Assembly: GCA_916613615.1 (NCBI GenBank) | Contig: OU744732.1 | Location: 54,475,727-54,539,726 of the forward strand | DNA length: 64,000 nt | Source of the DNA: Steromphala cineraria | Taxonomy: Eukaryota; Mollusca; Gastropoda; Trochida; Trochidae | Direction of reading: 5' to 3' | Shown here: piece after piece, positions 33,601-44,118 of the stretch | How positions within the stretch are numbered: position 1 is the first letter of the stretch | Layout: each line of letters begins with the position of its first letter | Translations under genes and position numbers: made by a program | The notes under the pieces: generated by a model | What the model was told of the DNA's origin: nothing | The model's input: only the letters and a program-made list of their open reading frames with translations | The model's database searches: none

Positions 33601-36600
33601 TTGTGGGAGGGAAGCAGCCAGCTTTTTGGACATCAAGGCGATTTTCACAAATATCATAAATGATCGCATTTAACGTGTCAGGGTTCTTGAAATTGGGTCT
33701 TCGGAAAAAATCGAAGTCCATGGGATAACCCTTTCTGTTGAATCGTGGCATTATCCACAGGCCAGGACCCACACTGTAGATTACCTGGAAGTGAAGAACA
33801 TTTCAGAATTGTGCCACCGTTTTGAAGATAGTTCTCTGTCAACAAAAGTCCTGTTGAACGACTGTCAAATTTCCTGAGCACAAACGAATTTCTGATTTTG
33901 CCAGGTTTTGAACATTGATTCCAAGGTAACCTCTTATAGAAGCGGCCATTTATCTTTTAAATAGCCAAGCCTTGAATTTTGAAACAGTGGTTGCATCATT
34001 AAATTTTTATCCAATCAAATGAGTCTCCGAATTAATTCTGTCTTATCGTAAGAATCAGGTACGCGGCGCGAAAGTTTAGGGGCTTTGGTCTTCTCAATAG
34101 TGACGCAACGGACCAAATTCTCAATTTGAAATATAAACATTAAATATAAACTAAGTTAAAAATAACATAATTCAACCACAAAATACAATACTTGTAAAAC
34201 TGAATAAACGGGAGAAATAACTTGAGGAGCCAAAATGGGGAAATACTTCAGGCTACTCTTGGAACCATCAGTCCTGAAGTGGCAATGGTTCTAAAGAAAA
34301 TTCAGGTATATGTAGTACTTTGTACATTTACATGTTCTTTATGCCACATACATGAAGACGGCACGATGTTATGATTCTGTACAGAGCTTGGAATCTATAT
34401 GTTAATGGTTTTTAACACTGATATATCCAAGATAGTTTTAGAAACAACAGGGACATATTATCAATTGCAACGGACGATTAAACCAGACAATTTGATTAAA
34501 TATAATAGAAAAATTATTAAACTGTACATTGGAACGATAGTTTTTTGAGCAACTAATTGTCAACATCAATCACGTGACAAAATTTTGAAATATACCTATA
34601 TCTAAACTATTCAAAAGAAAATATTCTTTGAATAAAAGATTTTACCTTTGAGGCAAAAGCTGCTATCCCTGCTGCCATATCCACGGAGGAATTACCATTG
34701 CCTTCGAATTTCAAAACCAGAATTATCATAGAAATAAAATGATAAGATAAGAAAATATTTAAGAATTGTGAATCTAACTGGCTTATTATCGTAATATTTA
34801 ACAACATTTTCTTAAATCTATCAATCTCAAATGGCTATTTATTATCATGTAAACAAATTCAGATCATCATTTTTTTTTCATAAAACTCTAATGTGTCATT
34901 TCAGGAATTCTCTTACTGTTATTTGAATTAAAACTGTTTCAAAGATACTTATCCTCTTCATTGGTTTAGCTATTACATAATCAGGTATTATCACAAGTAT
35001 GACTCACCTACAACTAAAACTCTCTTGTTTTTATACTTTTCACCATTTCTGTACATCGCTGCATGCTGAATGTCACCCTTGAATGTTTCCATACCCTCAA
35101 TATCAGGTGTGAAAGGCTTCTTGTAGAACCCAGAACAAACCATCACAAAATCGAAGATGTGTTTCTTCGGAGATCCGTTGTTGTTCACAGTTTCAACTTC
35201 CCAGGCGCCCGTGACGTCATAATCACGTGACCTCGTCACATTTGTAACTTTGGTATTGAGATGAATATATTTCTCCAACCCGAAGTGTTGAACGTACAAT
35301 TTCTGGTATTCAAGGACATCAGGGTGGAACAAATATGGTGGCATTTCATGAGGACATGGGAAGTCGCTAAACGCCATCATTTCTTTACTAACATTTAAGG
35401 TAACACTTTCAAACACGCTTGCGCCTTGTCCTTCTCTGTATGCATCGGTGTAATACCAGACACCGCCTGAAATTAAACTGTGATTATTACCAAAGACCTT
35501 GTATCGTACCGTTAATATGATTGATACCATTTAGACCCTAGGAAATAGGGATACATCAGCCTCCCACATGGTAAGAAGTGATGAGCCGAAGGCGAGTTGC
35601 ATAACACCAAGCGAAAGGCTAATATATCCCTATGCCCCGCGTCTTAATTGTATAACAAATTTATCTTAAGAAATGTTTCAACAAAAGGCATATCATATAT
35701 GAATAAAAAGACTAAGCAAGCACTTTACACTTTACTTCAAATTACATGTTGGATTATCAAAAATAACCTTGATGTGTTCAAGGTAACATGCATTGTAGAG
35801 TTTGCCCGCTTTTTCATGCTCTGTATTGCAGGTTATAAATAATTTGTCCCTGCTCAAGAGGGTAATATCAGTATTCATTCAGGGTCACCTGGGCGAATCA
35901 GTTTGACATTTTTATTTTAACACGATAATGGAATTTATTATGACGTAAGTCATGAAATGCATGTTATTTGTTTTTATCTGAGCAAAAGCGAAAGTTCTAC
36001 ACACATTTGGTTACAGAGATTATTATTAGTGTTCATGACATTCCGTATTTACAAACCCAGTGGTATCTCGCGAGCGAAAGCAAGAATGTAAGTGCTATGA
36101 ATATCATATTTTTCTAATTACAGAATAACATATAACACAAATTATTACATCTATTTGTTTATCATAGAAGTTACGAAGTCAAAGAAAATATAATCAAAAT
36201 TGCTTAAACGTGTATGCGGATAAGACGTCGTCGACTTTGAAACGCATTGACATAAGCTAACTGTGACGTCGTACATTGATATGAACCGCGTTATGATTAC
36301 CGTATTTCCTCTAATAGGGGCCCGGGCCCTTATTAACATTTAGGGGGTATTCCCTTATTACATGCTTATTACAGTTATATGTGTGGTATTAAAAACAAAA
36401 GTAATTGATAGATATGCGATCGTTTCATTATGTTGACAGTTCTAAACATGTGGTAAAAGGTTACCTATATATACAATACTGTATTAGATATTGACAGACA
36501 TCCTAGAAGTTGAATAATGAATACTGAAGACTCTTTTATTCATTTATAATGAAAAACAAAATACAAATCTGCTTTACTCTAATCAGGCTTCTTCTCAATG

Positions 36601-39221
36601 CATCAACCAAATCTATGGCATTGACTAAGTATTTCGTGTATTTAACCTTCCATAATTCTTCTCCTGATGACAAGATGATTTATTTTTAATGATGTATTTG
36701 AAATATGCTCTTATTTTAAATACAAATATGGTATCAGAATATTTGTTAGTTATCTTTGAGTAGGAGGTCACCCGAACCTCTCTAGAAAGGCCAACTTCAT
36801 ATAAAGGCCACTTTTGGTCGTTCCCCTGGGTGGCCTTTATAGACAAGTTCGACTGTAGTTTACTGAATTTCTCCCCTGAATCAGTTATCAATAACATTCT
36901 ATCTTCCGATTTATAACATACACACTGAAAAACTATCAAGCATTTTATTCTGAACATTAACAACTGAACGTTAAATTTTTATACAAAAATTGCCAAAGAG
37001 CAACACAAACATTAAACTTCTAATATTGTCAGTTAAACTCCGATGTGAGTACAACAGGTACTTTCAATCAACTTCAACAAGTTCGTCTTCACTGCTCTCT
37101 CTGTCGTCTTCAACATCCGCTTCATTTCTTTGCTGCTATAAGTCGTCTGGGGTGTCTGGTAAGAAAGGATCAACATCTTCATTGTCTAGAAGACTCTTCA
37201 TCTCTGCTCTCTTCTGTGGAAGCAGATCAAGACCTTCAGCAGCTGTCCTACCGGGCTTGAAGCAGGTGATTTCTTCGTCATTTGATCCATCCGGGCGGAC
37301 AGTGATGCAACAGCACAGGAAAGACTTGATGATTTCATCAGTGGTAAGACACGTGTCCCATGCTTCTCTGATCCATGTGCAGATTTGAAGTCTTGTCGGT
37401 GGGCGAATAGATCCGGCTGGAGTTAAGGTATGTTCCCCGTTGATTAGCCAATCTTCATACAGAGCTTTGTACTTCGTTTTGAATGGTAAGTTCCAGCACA
37501 CATCCGGGGCCTGTATCAGTCCGTTACATCCACCGGGAATGACTGCCGAGTCTATCTAAAACTGCTTCAGGCATGCTTTTGTTTCTTCAGATATATGGCA
37601 CCTTTTTCGCATCCCAGCATATCAAGCGACGACCAATCGCAAAAAGCCCCCACACCTTCTCAAGATAGACCTGTGTCAACTTGTTATTCATCCAGCCGTT
37701 ATCCGACATTTCGACAATGACACCATGGACCTTCTTAATTACTGGATCAACTCTTTTCCCCTTGAATACGACGAGAGGTTTTAATTTGGTGCTGTTCGCT
37801 TTAGCTGTAAGAACAACTGTGAAACGGTTTTTTTGTGTTTCCAGTTATTTCAACACTCCGTTCTCCTTTCTGGCCAATGGTAGTTTCTGATGTCATGTCG
37901 AACCAGCATGCTGTCTCATCCATTGCTCCAATGCTAGACAGCGGATAGGAGAACTTCTGACGGAGGAGACAAAGGTACGTCAGGTAAGATACAATCTTCG
38001 GAATCAGGTCATCTGGAAGGTTGTAGTTTTCCTTCTCAGTGAGAATCCATGTCGCTTTAGGAACTTCTCAAGCCATCCTCTGCTCCCCAGAAAAACATCG
38101 CTTGTTTTATCTTCAAGTTGGCCAGCACGGAACATCATACTGGCTTGCCTCATCACCATCTTGCGAGATACATGTAGATGTTTAGCTCGCTGATCTTCGA
38201 TCCATGCTACCAGCCGGTCGTCAAGAGATTGGCTTGTTATTTTTCTTCCGGCGCCTATAAGTCTTTTCTGTTTGTAACCGCCACTCTGTTTACTAACATC
38301 AAGAAGAGACGATTCATTTGCGCACCATCTACGGACACATTTCGAAGCGACCTCGTATTTCCAACTGCGGCTTCTTTTGAGTGTCTTTTGGCAAAATTGA
38401 CAACTTGCAACTTGAAAGTTGAAACTGATGATACTGAGTCCGTTTCATTTGCACTCCGGTGTCAGTCTGTTCTTCCATTATAGTTCAATTGCCAAATGTA
38501 TTAATATAACTCAATAGCTCGTCTCACAAATGATGCATGTCCAGAAAGTTTGTAAGTACACTTTATTTCCAACCCACCCGCTTCTTTAGAATCTTGATAT
38601 TTACCATTTATTACGTGGCACGTTATGACGCCTCCTCTTTTAATGAAATGGTGCAGAATGCTGGACAGTTCCCTTGGGACGTGCCCAACAGTTAGTGATT
38701 CTTTAATTAAACTTACTGCATTTTTGTCAAATTCATTTCCTGGGTCAAGTTTGGTTGTTAAGATCTCCCCTTATTCGGGTTGCAAGATTAGCCTGTAAAC
38801 ATGAAACCCTCTGATAACAGATTCGAAATGTCGAGAGTAATTATTTGACTAGACCTGGCCCCTATTAGAGACCTGGCTCTTATTCACGTCTAGGTACCTT
38901 TACCCCCCGGGCGCTATTAGAGGCACGGCCCCTATTGGAGACCCGGCCCCAATTAGAGGAAATACGGTACTCATAAAAATGCATATTCCAAATACACTTC
39001 CAAATTTCATTATTGCTATATCATTTTAATACAAAATTTAAAGCAATGGATTAATAAGGGTAATCAATAAACACTATGAAATTTCTTTTTCGTTACATTA
39101 TTTACTCACCGATACTATCATACTGTTCAAAGCAGGTTGGTTCCAGATCTTCTTCAAGACAAGATTTTATGGCAACAAGGCCTGAAAAACCAGCACCCAG
39201 AATGGCCACCTTCTTCTTCAT
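30665..39221 (-). CDS. Flavin-containing monooxygenase, gene B (complete, 6 exons)
   Basis: Exons on the minus strand in coding order: 39221..39110, 35466..35008, 34701..34646, 33784..33394, 32796..32555, 30997..30665; total 1593 nt, 530 aa. Introns are GT-AG with phases 1,1,0,1,0 as in gene A, and exons 3-5 have identical lengths. Motifs: GAGFSG (residues 9-14), [24 protein letters not shown], and a C-terminal anchor [18 protein letters not shown] followed by basic residues, typical of ER-bound FMO. Exon 6 has no internal ATG and is easily overlooked. Intron 1 (3.6 kb) contains a pogo-like transposon and intron 5 a Helitron. It is convergent with gene A and head-to-tail with gene C, its closest relative here. 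Confidence 0.93.
31113..32397 (+). mobile_element. Non-autonomous Helitron in FMO B intron 5
   Basis: The matching intron of gene C reads GTCTTAAATAATGTTCGG (near 59823). In gene B this is split as GTCTTAAA, 1285 bp, TAATGTTCGG: insertion between A and T without target duplication. The 3' end is a hairpin AGCCCT-GATT-AGGGCT (32377-32392) followed by CTAA, the Helitron CTRR terminus. The 5' end begins CTAGATT and not the canonical TC. The interior has about eight blocks of TGACCTTGACCTTTGAC spaced 130-160 bp and larger repeats of about 430 bp (31489 and 31918). No coding capacity. Confidence 0.78.
36300..38967 (-). mobile_element. Pogo-like DNA transposon in FMO B intron 1
   Basis: Inverted ends CCGTATTTCCTCTAATAGGG (36300) and, at the right, CCCCAATTAGAGGAAATACG ending at 38967, flanked by TA on both sides as expected for the Tc1/mariner-pogo superfamily. 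It is 2.67 kb and contains a decayed transposase on the minus strand. Further GCCCCTATTAGAG copies lie inside the right end (38860-38950), so that end has internal subrepeats. Confidence 0.8.
37136..38480 (-). pseudogene. Pogo/Tigger-like transposase, frameshifted
   Basis: Fragments in several minus-strand frames follow the order of a DDE transposase: an N-terminal DNA-binding remnant near 38480-38340; [20 protein letters not shown] then [10 protein letters not shown] near 37830-37740; [18 protein letters not shown] then NLPFKTKYK near 37540-37470; and the C-terminal region WIREAWDT ending [11 protein letters not shown] at 37139. These match pogo/Tigger-type transposases. Multiple frameshifts and stops rule out function. 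Confidence 0.75.
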
Positions 39222-39539
39222 AGTTACTTCTCCCCACTGAGATGTTATTCTAAAATCAGATGATATTATATTAAATGATATTAACACAATTATTTCACAC
39301 TTAATTTCATATATGATAGTGAGGGTAACATTTAGTTGTTCATAGAATTAACAATTTAACAAAGAATTGAATGCATAACTGCATTCGCCTGAATTTGTTT
39401 TCAACAAAAATACAGACCTTTAAAGCACACACTTATTTGGTCAATATAACTCATGTACAAAATATGAATACCCTCCGATATTACGAAATATGCACATTCA
39501 GCAAATTTATTATATTGAATTAGTTTTAACAGCACTTGA

Positions 39540-39950
39540 TTATAAGGTCTAACTGATTGTATTGCAACCGTGTCCACATCCAGGGTTCAGCCTCAGCCTT
39601 AAAATGGATCCGACCATACCTGTCCGAAAAATCACAGGTTGTTAGTATTGGTGTTGTGAACTCAAGGAAGAAAGATCTACTATATGGTGTTCCACAGGGT
39701 CCGGTTCTTTGGCCAATCCTGTTCACCATAAACACGCTACCCATTGGCATCAACGCCAGAGCAAACAACTTTGACTTTTATTTCTACGCTGATGACAGTC
39801 AAATCTATCTAGCTTTCAAACCACCACAGAAACACTCCCTAATCGAACACTCTGTAGAGGACATAAAGCAATGGATGACATCAAATTTCCTGAAATTAAA
39901 CAGCGACAAAACGGAGTTGTTGATAATTTGTCCCTAACACACAATGCCAA
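39540..39950 (+). pseudogene. Non-LTR reverse transcriptase fragment (CR1/L2 group)
   Basis: A 126-codon frame contains YGVPQGPVLWPILFTI and YADDSQIYLAF, then WMTSNFLKLNSDKTELL: RT blocks of the GVPQG, YADD and LN-x-DKTE type. Both sides end abruptly, so it is a short dead fragment. It lies about 320 bp upstream of the FMO B start codon, within that gene's likely promoter region. Confidence 0.85.
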
Positions 39951-41117
39951 GGATCAATCTGCCACGGTTCTAAATTGGCAATCACACAATACCAACCAAG
40001 CCAAATGCCAGGAATCTGTGGGATATACATAACTCATCACTCAATCCGAATACCAAGAGGTTCACATACCAGAAATCTGATTAGTTGATCTAATTTCCAA
40101 AAAGAATACATATTCAAAATGACGGATGGATGTCGATAAAGCAGGCCCTTTTAAATGTCTTAAAATCCACTATAGCACACTTTTTGCGAACATATGTGAA
40201 CATTTGATATTTCTTAAGCATTCTACTCAGTGATGGAAATAAATACGTATAACTCCTTCTTTTTGAATGAACGGTTTGACTTAACTGTTCATCAATTCCA
40301 AAAACGTACAGGGTAGATTGTCTGTATGTGGATCTTTAGTAATATCGAGTTTTTTTCAATGATCTGTGCATTTCTTATAATGTCAAAATATAGGAATTGG
40401 GCAGTGCCCTTAATTCAAGGGAACACATTTCTAATGACTCTAATGAAAAATGCAAAATAACTGAAATCTGATATTTTTGCTGTTTGTAAGATTTAATGAA
40501 AACCTAAGTAATAGAGATGTATATGGAAATGAATCCGATGTTAACTTTTCTTTTAATCTAGTCACTGAGGTTAATTCCTATATAATTACAAAATGATTTT
40601 GTTACACTAATTTCGCAACCATACCCCGTGCATGCATTCCTTGCTAGGTCACAATAGTCTGACACAATATTCCGGTTTTGACAGTTGCGAGATTCGTCTT
40701 GTTGCAAATACAGATATAAAATTTTATCACTTCCCACCTGCCTTTGTAACAAGTATATACTTTCCTCTCCCTAACGAAACCCATACCTTCATCGGAAAGG
40801 CTGCATTTTAATACCTACGAGTCCTCAAGCTTGTTCGCTGCGAGCTTCTTGCAAACAGCGGACATTTTGAACGACGTGTGATTAATAATTAGGGTTATTC
40901 CGAAAATGTGGATTCCGGTTAAGACGAATTGCGGTTGCATTGGTGTCAATGGTTGCGAAAACGAAATTTAATCTTCTGCCGTTTTAGATAATGGAGTTCT
41001 CAATTTTGATTCAACTTTGTATTGTTTCGTGTAACAAACAACAATCTCACGACAACGATGTTAATTGTTTTAAAATGATTAAGAAAAACGTTGATAAAAG
41101 GTTGATTTTGTAATTAT
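39951..41117. other. 5' flank of FMO gene B, nothing else recognised
   Basis: AT-rich DNA with no supported exon or repeat beyond the RT fragment at its left edge. Confidence 0.5.
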
Positions 41118-41218
41118 AAGGATTGTTTTACATGTTTTGTGCCGCTAAGCTACGCGATTTTATACAATTTGTTGCTGTTATACATCGATAGAGGCACAAA
41201 ACATGTAAAACAATCCTT
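41118..41218. mobile_element. Short element with perfect 26-bp inverted repeats
   Basis: AAGGATTGTTTTACATGTTT plus TGTGCC at 41118-41143 is exactly inverted at 41193-41218, with a 49-bp loop. An open frame of 115 codons starts inside it and runs to 41486 but shows no known domain. Confidence 0.65.
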
Positions 41219-41489
41219 AAGCAAATTTAAAAATGAATCCCAATGTCAAGTTGACCCATTAACCTCAGCTGAAATGTGTTATAGAGATCAGATATTGACA
41301 TTCAGAGCTACAGCAGGGACACAGTTTGTACAACGCTTGTGTCGTGCAAATGTCATCCTAGTGAAAGGCTTTTTTCAATTTGTTTGTAGGAAACCGTTAC
41401 TTATAATCTCCGATATGAAAATGATCATATATAAGTATGTGTTGTGTGAGGAGAATGCTCTCGATCTGTCGCCTTTTTTTGACTGACTG

Positions 41490-41953
41490 ACCGTCTCTCT
41501 TTTCGATTGTCTGTCTCTCTCTTTGACTGTGTGTCTCTGACTGACTGTCTGTTTCTTTGACGGTTATTTTCTCTCTCTTTGACTGTTTCTGTCTCTGTCT
41601 TTGGCTGTCTCTTTCTCTCTCTTTGACGGTCTGTCTCTGTCTTTGTCTCTTTCTCTCTTTGACCGTCTGTCTCTCTTCGATTGTCTCTTTATTTGACTTT
41701 CTGTGTCTCTCTTTAATGTCTGTCTCTTTCTCTCTTGATTTTCTGTCACTAACTGGATGTATGTCTCTGTCTTTGACATTATGTCTGTCTCTGTGTCTCT
41801 CTACGACTGCCTGTCTCTCTTAAACTGTCTCTAGTTCTCTCGTTGACTGTCTGTCTCTCTCTTTAACTGACTGTCTCTCTGTCTCTTTGACTGTCTGTCT
41901 CTGACTGACTGTCTGTCTCTCGTTTTGACTGTCTGTCTGTCTGTCTCTCTCAA
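41490..41953. repeat. CTGT/CTCT/TTTGA compound microsatellite
   Basis: About 460 bp of imperfect GACTGTCTGTCTCTCTTT-type repeats. The strand composition is strongly pyrimidine-biased. Open frames on both strands here are low-complexity artefacts. Confidence 0.9.
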
Positions 41954-42819
41954 TACTAATTTGCAAACTTGATTACATGCATATATTTGCTTTTATTTCA
42001 TCTAGTATCAATTCAAACAGTACTTATCTCCAAAACTTGCAGATATATTGGGTTTTTTTTATTATAGAGAGGTGAGCATTATCAAACTTGGAATAATATT
42101 GTATGTTTCAGTTTATTCGTTTTAATTTGTCAAACGTAAATATTCCTCTATAAATTAGTTAATTTTCATGAGATCTTCTGATACTTGAGGAATGAATATA
42201 TCATTTCTATATAAAGCAAAATCCATTTTGAGGTCTAGCATAGAGAAGTAATCCTCGTTATTGAACTGTTATTATGTTATATTAACCCACCTTCCTTCAA
42301 TGGACCAAGGCCCTCTGACAAATAAACTGTGCAGTTGTTAGGCTTAAATGTACAAAGGCTTGTGCTTTTACATGCCCCCTTATCTGGGTCACCGCTAGCA
42401 AATTTGGGATTAGGTCAAACATCGTCCTGATATCACATATCTTAGGGACTGGTCTTCTCCTTCACCCCTTCTCACACGTATTCAAACAACACAACAACAT
42501 TTAACCTTGGACTGACTGTATTTGCGTAGGCTTGTACCATTACATCGTTCATCATTCAACATCCATCATTATCAAATAGTGTATCGACGGAGCTGTGCCC
42601 GACACGAAAAACCAGAGATAACAACTCTTGTTGAGAAAAACTCTGGAACCGTGTTCTCCCTACGTATGCATCAGCCCCTTACTGGTGAGTTTACAGTTAA
42701 ACAATATTTGTACAACACACAGAATAAATTCACATAAAACAGTTTTCAACTATTGATATAGGATGTACAAAAATACAAATAGGTTAATGATTGCCTTAAA
42801 CGGCGCTAAGCACAGAACA
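41954..42819. other. Non-coding stretch, nothing recognised
   Basis: No supported exon. A 71-codon frame at 42522-42737 ends shortly after a GTGAGT donor-like site near 42686, but no domain or partner exon was recognised. The far end of the DIRS element should lie here or further left, but was not identified. Confidence 0.4.
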
Positions 42820-43082
42820 CTGACAAATCCATATGTGGTATATTCCATACGTGGTATAAATACCAATCTCCATAAACGGTATGGACAAAAATTAACCATA
42901 TACGGTATTAACAGAGATCACCATACACTGCATAATCCATAAACGGTATGAATAATTACGTGCATCATATCGTAGGAACCATAAACGGTTTCGATATACA
43001 TCGCCATAAACGGCTCCAGCCATAACGGCTAACCTCATCCATAAACGGATATACAGCTCCAACCATATGCGGCGTCAAGCTC
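42820..43082 (+). repeat. Irregular CCATAAACGGTAT repeat
   Basis: At least ten occurrences of CATA(A/T)ACGG or close variants (CATACGTGG, CATATACGG, CATAACGG, CATATGCGG) with spacing of roughly 15-40 bp. The core is conserved while the spacers differ, unlike an ordinary tandem repeat. No coding sequence is evident. Confidence 0.65.
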
Positions 43083-43189
43083 TGCTGGATTAGACGTCAG
43101 CAAATCATCTGAAGCAAATGTAAAACAGAGTTAGATGCTTGAAACAACATAAACTATATACACACATGAAAAATATCTGTAACTGGTAT

Positions 43190-43732
43190 TAGGGGAAGCT
43201 GCACATTGTGTGAGCGGGACTACGGAGACTTGCTAGTACATGTAATATGTCAATGTACATGCACTGTGCAACAACGGGACCAACTGTGGTGCAACATTCT
43301 ATCTATCGAGCCGATAGACCTGAGTGTGACGCTGCACACCATGAGTGACGTCGAGCTAGTCTGCTGCCTCTTATCCTGCAGACCCCCAGTAAGACTGAAT
43401 AGTGGTGATGATGTCATCTACGCAAAAGTGGTAATCAGTGGCCTCTACAGACTGTGCTTGATGATACTGTAATTGCTGTGGACTCTATCTAGCAGGCAAA
43501 CACCTGTTTGCTTGCATGACTCACCTTCTCGTATAGAAGAGTTTGAGGTTTCTCTAATGTTTTAAATTACTGTACATACATTCAAATTTCGCATTCTCGC
43601 ATTTGTACATTCTGTCGCATTCTGTCGTATTCTGTCGCATTCTCGCATTCCAATTTGTATTTGCATTATCGCATTCAAATGATATGTAACTCTCCTATGG
43701 AGGAATAAAGATCATAATAATAATAATAATCC
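43190..43732 (+). mobile_element. 3' end of a non-LTR retrotransposon
   Basis: An open frame to the stop at 43470 encodes a zinc-finger C-terminus, CTLCERDYGDLLVHVICQCT (CxxC-H-C pattern typical of LINE polyproteins). It is followed by a 3' UTR with TCTGTCGCAT short repeats (43590-43650) and a (ATA)n tail at 43715-43731. The tail abuts the DIRS recombinase C-terminus at 43733, so this element probably inserted into the DIRS copy. The 5' boundary is unknown. Confidence 0.6.
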
Positions 43733-43877
43733 TTGACGTATCCATCCTTTGCATTCTCACTCTTCCATCTTCCATGTCGTTTGAACATTCTGTCAGGAAC
43801 ACCGTTGTTTGCTGCTGCTGAAGCTCCCCCACTGCGGAGACTGTGCAAATCATACAGTTTTATGTCACTGACACAAG
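43733..43877 (-). pseudogene. DIRS tyrosine recombinase, C-terminal piece
   Basis: The minus strand encodes LYDLHSLRSGGASAAANN, then GVPDRMFKRHGRWKS and DGYVK. It contains the H-x-x-R box, the RHGRW histidine/tryptophan region and the catalytic tyrosine of tyrosine recombinases. It completes the recombinase core at 50034-50679: the two are separated by the 6.1-kb LINE, and ACTGACACAAG is present on both sides. It has no ATG of its own. Confidence 0.85.
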
Positions 43878-44118
43878 TACTACTACTTGAATTTAGATTT
43901 AAAGAGCGCTTTCAGCGGGGCTGTTTTCGCACTCTGGCCGCAGCCTTTGCTAAAGTTTCAAAAGGGGAGAGAAAGAGTTGGGAGAGTAATTTTGAAGCCG
44001 TGATCTAAATTTGGACTGGGGTAGAATTTTGAAATTTTGAAATTTGGAATGTGAATATAATATAGGAGGAAGGTGAGGGGGGAGAGGAGTGTAATTATGT
44101 TGTATTAAGTTTAGATAC

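Noticed and set aside
35535..35642. Weak inverted repeat (ATAGGGATACATCAGCCT and AGGCTAATATATCCCTAT) in FMO B intron 1
   Set aside because: Arms are short and imperfect and no second copy was seen, so it was not listed as an element.
36740..36870. A GC-richer block (AAGGCCACTTTTGGTCG, GGTGGCCTTTATAGACAAG) resembling a separate transposon end
   Set aside because: It lies inside the pogo-like element and no partner end was found, so it was not called separately.
41557..41823. Open frames over the CTGT/CTCT repeat on both strands
   Set aside because: Low-complexity translations of a microsatellite.
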